From the NCBI GenBank assembly GCA_964017235.1, contig OZ024934.1, forward strand, positions 84,534,706 to 84,598,705: a DNA stretch of 64,000 bases, read 5' to 3'. Below, one piece after another: positions 24,069 to 37,575 of this stretch (within the stretch, counting starts at the first letter, position 1; the number at the start of each line of letters is the position of its first letter). The notes beneath the pieces are model-generated. The model did not search any database and had not been told where the DNA came from. It was given only the letters and a program-made list of their open reading frames with translations. The position numbers and the translations under genes are program-made. This stretch comes from Sabellastarte sp. h YS-2021 (taxonomy: Eukaryota; Annelida; Polychaeta; Sabellida; Sabellidae).

Positions 24069-25264
24069 AACTTAGGAAATAGCAGGTATATCCTAATACA
24101 ACCAATCTGAAGCTCTTCTTTAATTTTGCATATGTTTTAACAATAATTGAGGATATATTAGGCCCATTTGGAGCATTACATCTCTGAAAATAAATTATTT
24201 CACCCATATAGTGCTGTAAAAATGGTCAAAAATACATGTAAATTACACCAAACCAGTACCAAATGTTGGTCTATAATGCTGAAATTTGGCCAGAATATAA
24301 GGTGGCACATACTAAATCTGACTGAACCGGTTTTAAAATTACATCTGATATAACAGTACCTATAGTTTGGCAATATTGGCTTTAGCTGGCCCCAAATTCG
24401 CTTCTGTGGGGCTGCATTAAGATATACTTAAATTTGGCAAAGTAAGACAATTTTAAGGCTGAAAACCATATTGTTTGCTAGAGCTGGCGCCACTAAATGA
24501 GATTCCACAAGAATATTCCTTAAGAAATACATAACTGGTCCAAAATACACGTATTGGAAGTGCAGGTATCGAGGGGGTGATCATATGGCACATCAGTCCA
24601 AAACCCCACTTAAACTTCATCAATCTGGCTCAGATTTTCACAGGAAACTCAGTTCATATCACACATTGATATTGTATTGGCTTGACTTACTCAGGAAACC
24701 AATTAAAAATTTCAATTTTCCGGGGTTTGGGGCCAGGCTCAGCCCCCTCTCAAATTAGGAAATATCAGGTATATCCTAATACAACCAATCTGAAGTTCTT
24801 CTTTAATTTTGCATATTTTTTAACAATAATTGAGGATATATTAGGCCCATTTGGAGCATTACATCTCTAAAAATAAATTATTTCGCCCATATAGTGCTGT
24901 AAAAATGGTCAAAAATACATGTAAATTACACCAAACCAGTACCAAATATTGGTCTATAATGCTGAAATTTGGCCAGAATATAAGGTGGCACATACTAAAT
25001 CTGACTGAACCGGTTTTAAAATTACATCTGATATAACGGTACCTATAGTTTGGCAATATTGGCTTCAGCTGGCCCCAAATTCGCTTCTGTGGGGCTGCAT
25101 TAAGATATACTTAAATTTGGCAAAGTAAGACAATTTTAAGGCTGAAAACCATATTGTTTGCTAGAGCTGGCGCCACTAAATGAGATTCCACAAGAATATT
25201 CCTTAAGAAATACATAACTGGTCCAAAATACACGTATTGGAAGTGCAGGTATCGAGGGGGTGAT

Positions 25265-27996
25265 CATATGGCACATCAGTCCAAAACCCCACTTAAACTT
25301 CATCAATCTGGCTCAGATTTTCACAGGAAACTCAGTTCATATCACACATTGATATTGTATTGGCTTGACTTACTCAGGAAACCAATTAAAAATTTCAATT
25401 TTCCGGGGTTTGGGGCCAGGCTCAGCCCCCTCTCAAATTAGGAAATATCAGGTATATCCTAATACAACCAATCTGAAGCTCTTCTTTAATTTTGCATATT
25501 TTTTAACAATAATTGAGGATATATTAGGCCCATTTGGAGCATTACATCTCTAAAAATAAATTATTTCGCCCATATAGTGCTGTAAAAATGGTCAAAAATA
25601 CATGTAAATTACACCAAACCAGTACCAAATATTGGTCTATAATGCTGAAATTTGGCCAGAATATAAGGTGGCACATACTAAATCTGACTGAACCGGTTTT
25701 AAAATTACATCTGATATAACAGTACCTATAGTTTGGCAATATTGGCTTCAGCTGGCCCCAAATTCGCTTCTGTGGGGCTGCATTAAGATATACTTAAATT
25801 TGACAAAGTAAGACAATTTTAAGGCTGAAAACCACATTGTTTGCTAGAGATGGCGCCACTAAATGAGATTCCACAAGAATATTCCTTAATAAATACATAA
25901 CTGGTCCAAAATACACGTATTGGAAGTGCAGGTATCGAGGGGGTGATCATATGGCACATCAGTCCAAAACCCCACTTAAACTTCATCAATCTGGCTCAGA
26001 TTTTCACAGGAAACTCAGTTCATATCACACATTGATATTGTATTGGCTTGACTTACTCAGGAAACCAATTAAAAATTTCAATTTTCCGGGGTTTGGGGCC
26101 AGGCTCAGCCCCCTCTCAAATTAGGAAATATCAGGTATATCCTAATACAACCAATCTGAAGCTCTTCTTTAATTTTGCATATTTTTTAACAATAATTGAG
26201 GATATATTAGGCCCATTTGGAGCTTTACATCTCTAAAAATAAATTATTTCGCCCATATAGTGCTGTAAAAATGGTCAAAAATACATGTAAATTACACCAA
26301 ACCAGTACCAAATATTGGTCTATAATGCTGAAATTTGGCCAGAATATAAGGTGGCACATACTAAATCTGACTGAACCGGTTTTAAAATTACATCTGATAT
26401 AACAGTACCTATAGTTTGGCAATATTGGCTTCAGCTGGCCCCAAATTCGCTTCTGTGGGGCTGCATTAAGATATACTTAAATTTGGCAAAGTAAGACAAT
26501 TTTAAGGCTGAAAACCATATTGTTTGCTAGAGCTGGCGCCACTAAATGAGATTCCACAAGAATATTCCTTAAGAAATACATAACTGGTCCAAAATACACG
26601 TATTGGAAGTGCAGGTATCGAGGGGGTGATCATATGGCACATCAGTCCAAAACCCCACTTAAACTTCATCAATCTGGCTCAGATTTTCACAGGAAACTCA
26701 GTTCATATCACACATTGATATTGTATTGGCTTGACTTACTCAGGAAACCAATTAAAAATTTCAATTTTCCGGGGTTTGGGGCCAGGCTCAGCCCCCTCTC
26801 AAATTAGGAAATATCAGGTATATCCTAATACAACCAATCTGAAACTCTTCTTTAATTTTGCATATTTTTTAACAATAATTGAGGATATATTAGGCCCATT
26901 TGGAGCATTACATCTCTAAAAATAAATTATTTCGCCCATATAGTGCTGTAAAAATGGTCAAAAATACATGTAAATTACACCAAACCAGTACCAAATATTG
27001 GTCTATAATGCTGAAATTTGGCCAGAATATAAGGTGGCACATACTAAATCTGACTGAACCGGTTTTAAAATTACATCTGATATAACAGTACCTATAGTTT
27101 GGCAATATTGGCTTCAGCTGGCCCCAAATTCGCTTCTGTGGGGCTGCATTAAGATATACTTAAATTTGACAAAGTAAGACAATTTTAAGGCTGAAAACCA
27201 CATTGTTTGCTAGAGCTGGCGCCACTAAATGAGATTCCACAAGAATATTCCTTAATAAATACATAACTGGTCCAAAATACACGTATTGGAAGTGCAGGTA
27301 TCGAGGGGGTGATCATATGGCACATCAGTCCAAAACCCCACTTAAACTTCATCAATCTGGCTCAGATTTTCACAGGAAACTCAGTTCATATCACACATTG
27401 ATATTGTATTGGCTTGACTTACTCAGGAAACCAATTAAAAATTTCAATTTTCCGGGGTTTGGGGCCAGGCTCAGCCCCCTCTCAAATTAGGAAATATCAG
27501 GTATATCCTAATACAACCAATCTGAAGCTCTTCTTTAATTTTGCATATTTTTTAATAATAATTGAGGATATATTAGGCCCATTTGGAGCATTACATCTCT
27601 AAAAATAAATTATTTCGCCCATATAGTGCTGTAAAAATGGTCAAAAATACATGTAAATTACACCAAACCAGTACCAAATATTGGTCTATAATGCTGAAAT
27701 TTGGCCAGAATATAAGGTGGCACATACTAAATCTGACTGAACCGGTTTTAAAATTACATCTGATATAACAGTACCTATAGTTTGGCAATATTGGCTTCAG
27801 CTGGCCCCAAATTCGCTTCTGTGGGGCTGCATTAAGATATACTTAAATTTGGCAAAGTAAGACAATTTTAAGGCTGAAAACCATATTGTTTGCTAGAGCT
27901 GGCGCCACTAAATGAGATTCCACAAGAATATTCCTTAAGAAATACATAACTGGTCCAAAATACACGTATTGGAAGTGCAGGTATCGAGGGGGTGAT
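25265..27996 (+). repeat. 4-monomer higher-order repeat, copy 1 (units 38-41)
   Basis: Four 683-bp units, 2,732 bp in all. Each unit has a private marker: unit 38 GAGATGGCGCC; unit 39 GGAGCTTTACATC; unit 40 GAAACTCTTC; unit 41 TTTAATAATAATT. All four recur in order exactly 2,732 bp downstream. Confidence 0.94.
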
Positions 27997-30728
27997 CATA
28001 TGGCACATCAGTCCAAAACCCCACTTAAACTTCATCAATCTGGCTCAGATTTTCACAGGAAACTCAGTTCATATCACACATTGATATTGTATTGGCTTGA
28101 CTTACTCAGGAAACCAATTAAAAATTTCAATTTTCCGGGGTTTGGGGCCAGGCTCAGCCCCCTCTCAAATTAGGAAATATCAGGTATATCCTAATACAAC
28201 CAATCTGAAGCTCTTCTTTAATTTTGCATATTTTTTAACAATAATTGAGGATATATTAGGCCCATTTGGAGCATTACATCTCTAAAAATAAATTATTTCG
28301 CCCATATAGTGCTGTAAAAATGGTCAAAAATACATGTAAATTACACCAAACCAGTACCAAATATTGGTCTATAATGCTGAAATTTGGCCAGAATATAAGG
28401 TGGCACATACTAAATCTGACTGAACCGGTTTTAAAATTACATCTGATATAACAGTACCTATAGTTTGGCAATATTGGCTTCAGCTGGCCCCAAATTCGCT
28501 TCTGTGGGGCTGCATTAAGATATACTTAAATTTGACAAAGTAAGACAATTTTAAGGCTGAAAACCACATTGTTTGCTAGAGATGGCGCCACTAAATGAGA
28601 TTCCACAAGAATATTCCTTAATAAATACATAACTGGTCCAAAATACACGTATTGGAAGTGCAGGTATCGAGGGGGTGATCATATGGCACATCAGTCCAAA
28701 ACCCCACTTAAACTTCATCAATCTGGCTCAGATTTTCACAGGAAACTCAGTTCATATCACACATTGATATTGTATTGGCTTGACTTACTCAGGAAACCAA
28801 TTAAAAATTTCAATTTTCCGGGGTTTGGGGCCAGGCTCAGCCCCCTCTCAAATTAGGAAATATCAGGTATATCCTAATACAACCAATCTGAAGCTCTTCT
28901 TTAATTTTGCATATTTTTTAACAATAATTGAGGATATATTAGGCCCATTTGGAGCTTTACATCTCTAAAAATAAATTATTTCGCCCATATAGTGCTGTAA
29001 AAATGGTCAAAAATACATGTAAATTACACCAAACCAGTACCAAATATTGGTCTATAATGCTGAAATTTGGCCAGAATATAAGGTGGCACATACTAAATCT
29101 GACTGAACCGGTTTTAAAATTACATCTGATATAACAGTACCTATAGTTTGGCAATATTGGCTTCAGCTGGCCCCAAATTCGCTTCTGTGGGGCTGCATTA
29201 AGATATACTTAAATTTGGCAAAGTAAGACAATTTTAAGGCTGAAAACCATATTGTTTGCTAGAGCTGGCGCCACTAAATGAGATTCCACAAGAATATTCC
29301 TTAAGAAATACATAACTGGTCCAAAATACACGTATTGGAAGTGCAGGTATCGAGGGGGTGATCATATGGCACATCAGTCCAAAACCCCACTTAAACTTCA
29401 TCAATCTGGCTCAGATTTTCACAGGAAACTCAGTTCATATCACACATTGATATTGTATTGGCTTGACTTACTCAGGAAACCAATTAAAAATTTCAATTTT
29501 CCGGGGTTTGGGGCCAGGCTCAGCCCCCTCTCAAATTAGGAAATATCAGGTATATCCTAATACAACCAATCTGAAACTCTTCTTTAATTTTGCATATTTT
29601 TTAACAATAATTGAGGATATATTAGGCCCATTTGGAGCATTACATCTCTAAAAATAAATTATTTCGCCCATATAGTGCTGTAAAAATGGTCAAAAATACA
29701 TGTAAATTACACCAAACCAGTACCAAATATTGGTCTATAATGCTGAAATTTGGCCAGAATATAAGGTGGCACATACTAAATCTGACTGAACCGGTTTTAA
29801 AATTACATCTGATATAACAGTACCTATAGTTTGGCAATATTGGCTTCAGCTGGCCCCAAATTCGCTTCTGTGGGGCTGCATTAAGATATACTTAAATTTG
29901 ACAAAGTAAGACAATTTTAAGGCTGAAAACCACATTGTTTGCTAGAGCTGGCGCCACTAAATGAGATTCCACAAGAATATTCCTTAATAAATACATAACT
30001 GGTCCAAAATACACGTATTGGAAGTGCAGGTATCGAGGGGGTGATCATATGGCACATCAGTCCAAAACCCCACTTAAACTTCATCAATCTGGCTCAGATT
30101 TTCACAGGAAACTCAGTTCATATCACACATTGATATTGTATTGGCTTGACTTACTCAGGAAACCAATTAAAAATTTCAATTTTCCGGGGTTTGGGGCCAG
30201 GCTCAGCCCCCTCTCAAATTAGGAAATATCAGGTATATCCTAATACAACCAATCTGAAGCTCTTCTTTAATTTTGCATATTTTTTAATAATAATTGAGGA
30301 TATATTAGGCCCATTTGGAGCATTACATCTCTAAAAATAAATTATTTCGCCCATATAGTGCTGTAAAAATGGTCAAAAATACATGTAAATTACACCAAAC
30401 CAGTACCAAATATTGGTCTATAATGCTGAAATTTGGCCAGAATATAAGGTGGCACATACTAAATCTGACTGAACCGGTTTTAAAATTACATCTGATATAA
30501 CAGTACCTATAGTTTGGCAATATTGGCTTCAGCTGGCCCCAAATTCGCTTCTGTGGGGCTGCATTAAGATATACTTAAATTTGGCAAAGTAAGACAATTT
30601 TAAGGCTGAAAACCATATTGTTTGCTAGAGCTGGCGCCACTAAATGAGATTCCACAAGAATATTCCTTAAGAAATACATAACTGGTCCAAAATACACGTA
30701 TTGGAAGTGCAGGTATCGAGGGGGTGAT
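27997..30728 (+). repeat. 4-monomer higher-order repeat, copy 2 (units 42-45)
   Basis: Repeats the markers of units 38-41 in order (GAGATGGCGCC, GGAGCTTTACATC, GAAACTCTTC, TTTAATAATAATT) with the same spacing. I found no difference from copy 1 by eye. Unit 46 (30729-31411) begins what would be a third copy, but has GAGCTGG instead of GAGATGG, and the FF variants then stop. Confidence 0.93.
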
Positions 30729-31411
30729 CATATGGCACATCAGTCCAAAACCCCACTTAAACTTCATCAATCTGGCTCAGATTTTCACAGGAAACTCAGT
30801 TCATATCACACATTGATATTGTATTGGCTTGACTTACTCAGGAAACCAATTAAAAATTTCAATTTTCCGGGGTTTGGGGCCAGGCTCAGCCCCCTCTCAA
30901 ATTAGGAAATATCAGGTATATCCTAATACAACCAATCTGAAGCTCTTCTTTAATTTTGCATATTTTTTAACAATAATTGAGGATATATTAGGCCCATTTG
31001 GAGCATTACATCTCTAAAAATAAATTATTTCGCCCATATAGTGCTGTAAAAATGGTCAAAAATACATGTAAATTACACCAAACCAGTACCAAATATTGGT
31101 CTATAATGCTGAAATTTGGCCAGAATATAAGGTGGCACATACTAAATCTGACTGAACCGGTTTTAAAATTACATCTGATATAACAGTACCTATAGTTTGG
31201 CAATATTGGCTTCAGCTGGCCCCAAATTCGCTTCTGTGGGGCTGCATTAAGATATACTTAAATTTGACAAAGTAAGACAATTTTAAGGCTGAAAACCACA
31301 TTGTTTGCTAGAGCTGGCGCCACTAAATGAGATTCCACAAGAATATTCCTTAATAAATACATAACTGGTCCAAAATACACGTATTGGAAGTGCAGGTATC
31401 GAGGGGGTGAT

Positions 31412-32776
31412 CATATGGCACATCAGTCCAAAACCCCACTTAAACTTCATCAATCTGGCTCAGATTTTCACAGGAAACTCAGTTCATATCACACATTGAT
31501 ATTGTATTGGCTTGACTTACTCAGGAAACCAATTAAAAATTTCAATTTTCCGGGGTTTGGGGCCAGGCTCAGCCCCCTCTCAAATTAGGAAATATCAGGT
31601 ATATCCTAATACAACCAATCTGAAGCTCTTCTTTAATTTTGCATATGTTTTAACAATAATTGAGGATATATTAGGCCCATTTGGAGCATTACATCTCTGA
31701 AAATAAATTATTTCACCCATATAGTGCTGTAAAAATGGTCAAAAATACATGTAAATTACACCAAACCAGTACCAAATATTGGTCTATAATGCTGAAATTT
31801 GGCCAGAATATAAGGTGGCACATACTAAATCTGACTGAACCGGTTTTAAAATTACATCTGATATAACAGTACCTATAGTTTGGCAATATTGGCTTCAGCT
31901 GGCCCCAAATTCGCTTCTGTGGGGCTGCATTAAGATATACTTAAATTTGGCAAAGTAAGACAATTTTAAGGCTGAAAACCATATTGTTTGCTAGAGCTGG
32001 CGACACTAAATGAGATTCCACAACAATATTCCTTAATAAATACATAACTGGTCCAAAATACACGTATTGGAAGTGCAGGTATCGAGGGGATGATCATATG
32101 GCACATCAGTCCAAAACCCCACTTAAACTTCATCAATCTGGCTCAGATTTTCACAGAAACTCAGTTCATATCACACATTGATATTGTATTGGCTTGACTT
32201 ACTCAGGAAACCAATTAAAAATTTCAATTTTCCGGGGTTTGGGGCCAGGCTCAGCCCCCTCTCAAATTAGGAAATATCAGGTATATCCTAATACAACCAA
32301 TCTGAAGCTCTTCTTTAATTTTGCATATGTTTTAACAATAATTGAGGATATATTAGGCCCATTTGGAGCATTACATCTCTGAAAATAAATTATTTCACCC
32401 ATATAGTGCTGTAAAAATGGTCAAAAATACATGTAAATTACACCAAACCAGTACCAAATATTGGTCTATAATGCTGAAATTTGGCCAGAATATAAGGTGG
32501 CACATACTAAATCTGACTGAACCGGTTTTAAAATTACATCTGATATAACAGTACCTATAGTTTGGCAATATTGGCTTCAGCTGGCCCCAAATTCGCTTCT
32601 GTGGGGCTGCATTAAGATATACTTAAATTTGGCAAAGTAAGACAATTTTAAGGCTGAAAACCATATTGTTTGCTAGAGCTGGCGCCACTAAATGAGATTC
32701 CACAACAATATTCCTTAATAAATACATAACTGGTCCAAAATACACGTATTGGAAGTGCAGGTATCGAGGGGGTGAT
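31412..32776 (+). repeat. Satellite block, units 47-48 (return to common class A)
   Basis: Units start at 31412 and 32095. The FF domain ends here and ordinary GCATATGTTTTAA, CTCTGAAAATAA and TTCACCC return. Unit 47 has private GGCGACACT and GAGGGGATGATC. Unit 48 is 682 bp: it carries the single-G deletion at offset 62 normally linked to poly-C, but has a class A tract, so it is a mosaic. Confidence 0.88.
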
Positions 32777-32935
32777 CATATGGCACATCAGTCCAAAACC
32801 CCACTTAAACTTCATCAATCTGGCTCAGATTTTCACAGAAACTCAGTTCATATCACACATTGATATTGTATTGGCTTGACTTACTCAGGAAACCAATTAA
32901 AAATTTCAATTTTCCGGGGTTTGGGGCCAGGCTTA

Positions 32936-32950
32936 CCCCCCCCCCCCCCC
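32936..32950 (+). repeat. Poly-C tract, C15 (unit 49)
   Basis: Poly-C resumes here after the FF-type domain. Confidence 0.95.
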
Positions 32951-33622
32951 AACTTAGGAAATAGCAGGTATATCCTAATACAACCAATCTGAAGCTCTTC
33001 TTTAATTTTGCATATGTTTTAACAATAATTGAGGATATATTAGGCCCATTTGGAGCATTACATCTCTGAAAATAAATTATTTCACCCATATAGTGCTGTA
33101 AAAATGGTCAAAAATACATGTAAATTACACCAAACCAGTACCAAATGTTGGTCTATAATGCTGAAATTTGGCCAGAATATAAGGTGGCACATACTAAATC
33201 TGACTGAACCGGTTTTAAAATTACATCTGATATAACAGTACCTATAGTTTGGCAATATTGGCTTCAGCTGGCCCCAAATTCGCTTCTGTGGGGCTGCATT
33301 AAGATATACTTAAATTTGGCAAAGTAAGACAATTTTAAGGCTGAAAACCACATTGTTTGCTAGAGCTGGCGCCACTAAATGAGATTCCACAACAATATTC
33401 CTTAATAAATACATAACTGGTCCAAAATACACGTATTGGAAGTGGAGGTATCGAGGGGGTGATCATATGGCACATCAGTCCAAAACCCCACTTAAACTTC
33501 ATCAATCTGGCTCAGATTTTCACAGAAACTCAGTTCATATCACACATTGATATTGTATTGGCTTGACTTACTCAGGAAACCAATTAAAAATTTCAATTTT
33601 CCGGGGTTTGGCGCCAGGCTTA

Positions 33623-33638
33623 CCCCCCCCCCCCCCCC
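33623..33638 (+). repeat. Poly-C tract, C16 (unit 50)
   Basis: The upstream G run is altered here: TTTGGCGCCAGG instead of TTTGGGGCCAGG. Confidence 0.95.
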
Positions 33639-34993
33639 AACTTAGGAAATAGCAGGTATATCCTAATACAACCAATCTGAAGCTCTTCTTTAATTTTGCA
33701 TATGTTTTAACAATAATTGAGGATATATTAGGCCCATTTGGAGCATTACATCTCTGAAAATAAATTATTTCACCCATATAGTGCTGTAAAAATGGTCAAA
33801 AATACATGTAAATTACACCAAACCAGTACCAAATGTTGGTCTATAATGCTGAAATTTGGCCAGAATATAAGGTGGCACATACTAAATCTGACTGAACCGG
33901 TTTTAAAATTACATCTGATATAACAGTACCTATAGTTTGGCAATATTGGCTTTAGCTGGCCCCAAATTCGCTTCTGTGGGGCTGCATTAAGATATACTTA
34001 AATTTGGCAAAGTAAGACAATTTTAAGGCTGAAAACCATATTGTTTGCTAGAGCTGGCGCCACTAAATGAGATTCCACAAGAATATTCCTTAAGAAATAC
34101 ATAACTGGTCCAAAATACACGTATTGGAAGTGCAGGTATCGAGGGGGTGATCATATGGCACATCAGTCCAAAACCCCACTTAAACTTCATCAATCTGGCT
34201 CAGATTTTCACAGGAAACTCAGTTCATATCACACATTGATATTGTATTGGCTTGACTTACTCAGGAAACCAATTAAAAATTTCAATTTTCCGGGGTTTGG
34301 GGCCAGGCTCAGCCCCCTCTCAAATTAGGAAATATCAGGTATATCCTAATACAACCAATCTGAAGCTCTTCTTTAATTTTGCATATGTTTTAACAATAAT
34401 TGAGGATATATTAGGCCCATTTGGAGCATTACATCTCTGAAAATAAATTATTTCACCCATATAGTGCTGTAAAAATGGTCAAAAATACATGTAAATTACA
34501 CCAAACCAGTACCAAATATTGGTCTATAATGCTGAAATTTGGCCAGAATATAAGGTGGCACATACTAAATCTGACTGAACCGGTTTTAAAATTACATCTG
34601 ATATAACAGTACCTATAGTTTGGCAATATTGGCTTCAGCTGGCCCCAAATTCGCTTCTGTGGGGCTGCATTAAGATATACTTAAATTTGGCAAAGTAAGA
34701 CAATTTTAAGGCTGAAAACCATATTGTTTGCTAGAGCTGGCGCCACTAAATGAGATTCCACAACAATATTCCTTAATAAATACATAACTGGTCCAAAATA
34801 CACGTATTGGAAGTGCAGGTATCGAGGGGGTGATCATATGGCACATCAGTCCAAAACCCCACTTAAACTTCATCAATCTGGCTCAGATTTTCACAGAAAC
34901 TCAGTTCATATCACACATTGATATTGTATTGGCTTGACTTACTCAGGAAACCAATTAAAAATTTCAATTTTCCGGGGTTTGGGGCCAGGCTTA

Positions 34994-35010
34994 CCCCCCC
35001 CCCCCCCCCC
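34994..35010 (+). repeat. Poly-C tract, C17 (unit 52)
   Basis: Uninterrupted run in the second D-A dimer. Confidence 0.95.
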
Positions 35011-36365
35011 AACTTAGGAAATAGCAGGTATATCCTAATACAACCAATCTGAAGCTCTTCTTTAATTTTGCATATGTTTTAACAATAATTGAGGATATAT
35101 TAGGCCCATTTGGAGCATTACATCTCTGAAAATAAATTATTTCACCCATATAGTGCTGTAAAAATGGTCAAAAATACATGTAAATTACACCAAACCAGTA
35201 CCAAATGTTGGTCTATAATGCTGAAATTTGGCCAGAATATAAGGTGGCACATACTAAATCTGACTGAACCGGTTTTAAAATTACATCTGATATAACAGTA
35301 CCTATAGTTTGGCAATATTGGCTTTAGCTGGCCCCAAATTCGCTTCTGTGGGGCTGCATTAAGATATACTTAAATTTGGCAAAGTAAGACAATTTTAAGG
35401 CTGAAAACCATATTGTTTGCTAGAGCTGGCGCCACTAAATGAGATTCCACAAGAATATTCCTTAAGAAATACATAACTGGTCCAAAATACACGTATTGGA
35501 AGTGCAGGTATCGAGGGGGTGATCATATGGCACATCAGTCCAAAACCCCACTTAAACTTCATCAATCTGGCTCAGATTTTCACAGGAAACTCAGTTCATA
35601 TCACACATTGATATTGTATTGGCTTGACTTACTCAGGAAACCAATTAAAAATTTCAATTTTCCGGGGTTTGGGGCCAGGCTCAGCCCCCTCTCAAATTAG
35701 AAAATATCAGGCATATCCTAATACAACCAATCTGAAGCTCTTCCTTAATTTTGCATATGTTTTAACAATAATTGAGGATATATTAGGCCCATTTGGAGCA
35801 TTACATCTCTGAAAATAAATTATTTCACCCATATAGTGCTGTAAAAATGGTCAAAAATACATGTAAATTACACCAAACCAGTACCAAATATTGGTCTATA
35901 ATGCTGAAATTTGGCCAGAATATAAGGTGGCACATACTAAATCTGACTGAACCGGTTTTAAAATTACATCTGATATAACAGTACCTATAGTTTGGCAATA
36001 TTGGCTTCAGCTGGCCCCAAATTCGCTTCTGTGGGGCTGCATTAAGATATACTTAAATTTGGCAAAGTAAGACAATTTTAAGGCTGAAAACCATATTGTT
36101 TGCTAGAGCTGGCGCCACTAAATGAGATTCCACAACAATATTCCTTAATAAATACATAACTGGTCCAAAATACACGTATTGGAAGTGCAGGTATCGAGGG
36201 GGTGATCATATGGCACATCAGTCCAAAACCCCACTTAAACTTCATCAATCTGGCTCAGATTTTCACAGAAACTCAGTTCATATCACACATTGATATTGTA
36301 TTGGCTTGACTAACTCAGGAAACCAATTAAAAATTTCAATTTTCCGGGGTTTGGGGCCAGGCTTA

Positions 36366-36379
36366 CCCCCCCCCCTCCC
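36366..36379 (+). repeat. Interrupted C tract, C10-T-C3 (unit 54)
   Basis: The single T is private to this copy. Confidence 0.95.
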
Positions 36380-37575
36380 AACTTAGGAAATAGCAGGTAT
36401 ATCCTAATACAACCAATCTGAAGCTCTTCTTTAATTTTGCATATGTTTTAACAATAATTGAGGATATATTAGGCCCATTTGGAGCATTACATCTCTGAAA
36501 ATAAATTATTTCACCCATATAGTGCTGTAAAAATGGTCAAAAATACATGTAAATTACACCAAACCAGTACCAAATGTTGGTCTATAATGCTGAAATTTGG
36601 CCAGAATATAAGGTGGCACATACTAAATCTGACTGAACCGGTTTTAAAATTACATCTGATATAACAGTACCTATAGTTTGGCAATATTGGCTTTAGCTGG
36701 CCCCAAATTCGCTTCTGTGGGGCTGCATTAAGATATACTTAAATTTGGCAAAGTAAGACAATTTTAAGGCTGAAAACCATATTGTTTGCTAGAGCTGGCG
36801 CCACTAAATGAGATTCCACAAGAATATTCCTTAAGAAATACATAACTGGTCCAAAATACACGTATTGGAAGTGCAGGTATCGAGGGGGTGATCATATGGC
36901 ACATCAGTCCAAAACCCCACTTAAACTTCATCAATCTGGCTCAGATTTTCACAGGAAACTCAGTTCATATCACACATTGATATTGTATTGGCTTGACTTA
37001 CTCAGGAAACCAATTAAAAATTTCAATTTTCCGGGGTTTGGGGCCAGGCTCAGCCCCCTCTCAAATTAGGAAATATCAGGCATATCCTAATACAACCAAT
37101 CTGAAGCTCTTCTTTAATTTTGCATATGTTTTAACAATAATTGAGGATATATTAGGCCCATTTGGAGGATTACATCTCTGAAAATAAATTATTTCACCCA
37201 TATAGTGCTGTAAAAATGGTCAAAAATACATGTAAATTACACCAAACCAGTACCAAATATTGGTCTATAATGCTGAAATTTGGCCAGAATATAAGGTGGC
37301 ACATACTAAATCTGACTGAACCGGTTTTAAAATTACATCTGATATAACAGTACCTATAGTTTGGCAATATTGGCTTCAGCTGGCCCCAAATTCGCTTCTG
37401 TGGGGCTGCATTAAGATATACTTAAATTTGGCAAAGTAAGACAATTTTAAGGCTGAAAACCATATTGTTTGCTAGAGCTGGCGCCACTAAATGAGATTCC
37501 ACAACAATATTCCTTAATAAATACATAACTGGTCCAAAATACACGTATTGGAAGTGCAGGTATCGAGGGGGTGAT

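Larger units (their letters stand above)
22531..24581 (+). repeat. Third copy of the D-D-D triplet (units 34-36)
   Basis: Units start at 22531, 23218 and 23901, with C tracts of 15, 11 and 9. They correspond to units 20-22 and 28-30: unit 34 has AAATAGTAGG, CACATTG and GTGGAGGTATCGATGG; unit 35 has CATATAGGGCTG; unit 36 has C9 with TGTTGG, CTTTAGC and TAAGAAAT. The C9 length of the third member is the same in all three copies while the first two members vary. Unit 34 has private AGATACACTT. Confidence 0.92.
24582..31411 (+). repeat. Homogenised domain of FF-type monomers (units 37-46)
   Basis: Units start at 24582, 25265, 25948, 26631, 27314, 27997, 28680, 29363, 30046 and 30729. All ten are 683 bp, class A, and share GCATATTTTTTAA in place of GCATATGTTTTAA, a variant seen nowhere else in the window. 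They also have CTCTAAAAATAA and TTCGCCC. They alternate between copies with GGCAAAG/CATATTG/TAAGAAAT and copies with GACAAAG/CACATTG/TAATAAAT, so a dimer is nested in the tetramer described separately. Unit 37 has private GAAGTTCTTC and AACGGTACC. The domain edges are sharp at units 36/37 and 46/47. Confidence 0.93.
32777..37575 (+). repeat. D-A dimer block (units 49-55)
   Basis: Units start at 32777, 33464, 34152, 34835, 35524, 36207 and 36893; classes D D A D A D A. Unit 49 resembles units 20, 28 and 34 (CACATTG and GTGGAGG, but CGAGGGG rather than CGATGGG). Units 50-51, 52-53 and 54-55 form three consecutive dimers of about 1.37 kb: a poly-C unit with TGTTGG, CTTTAGC, TAAGAAAT followed by a class A unit with TATTGG, CTTCAGC, TAATAAAT. 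Units 53 and 55 share CAGGCATATCC. Unit 54 has GACTAACTC and a C10-T-C3 tract. Unit 50 has TTTGGCGCCAGG. Confidence 0.9.
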
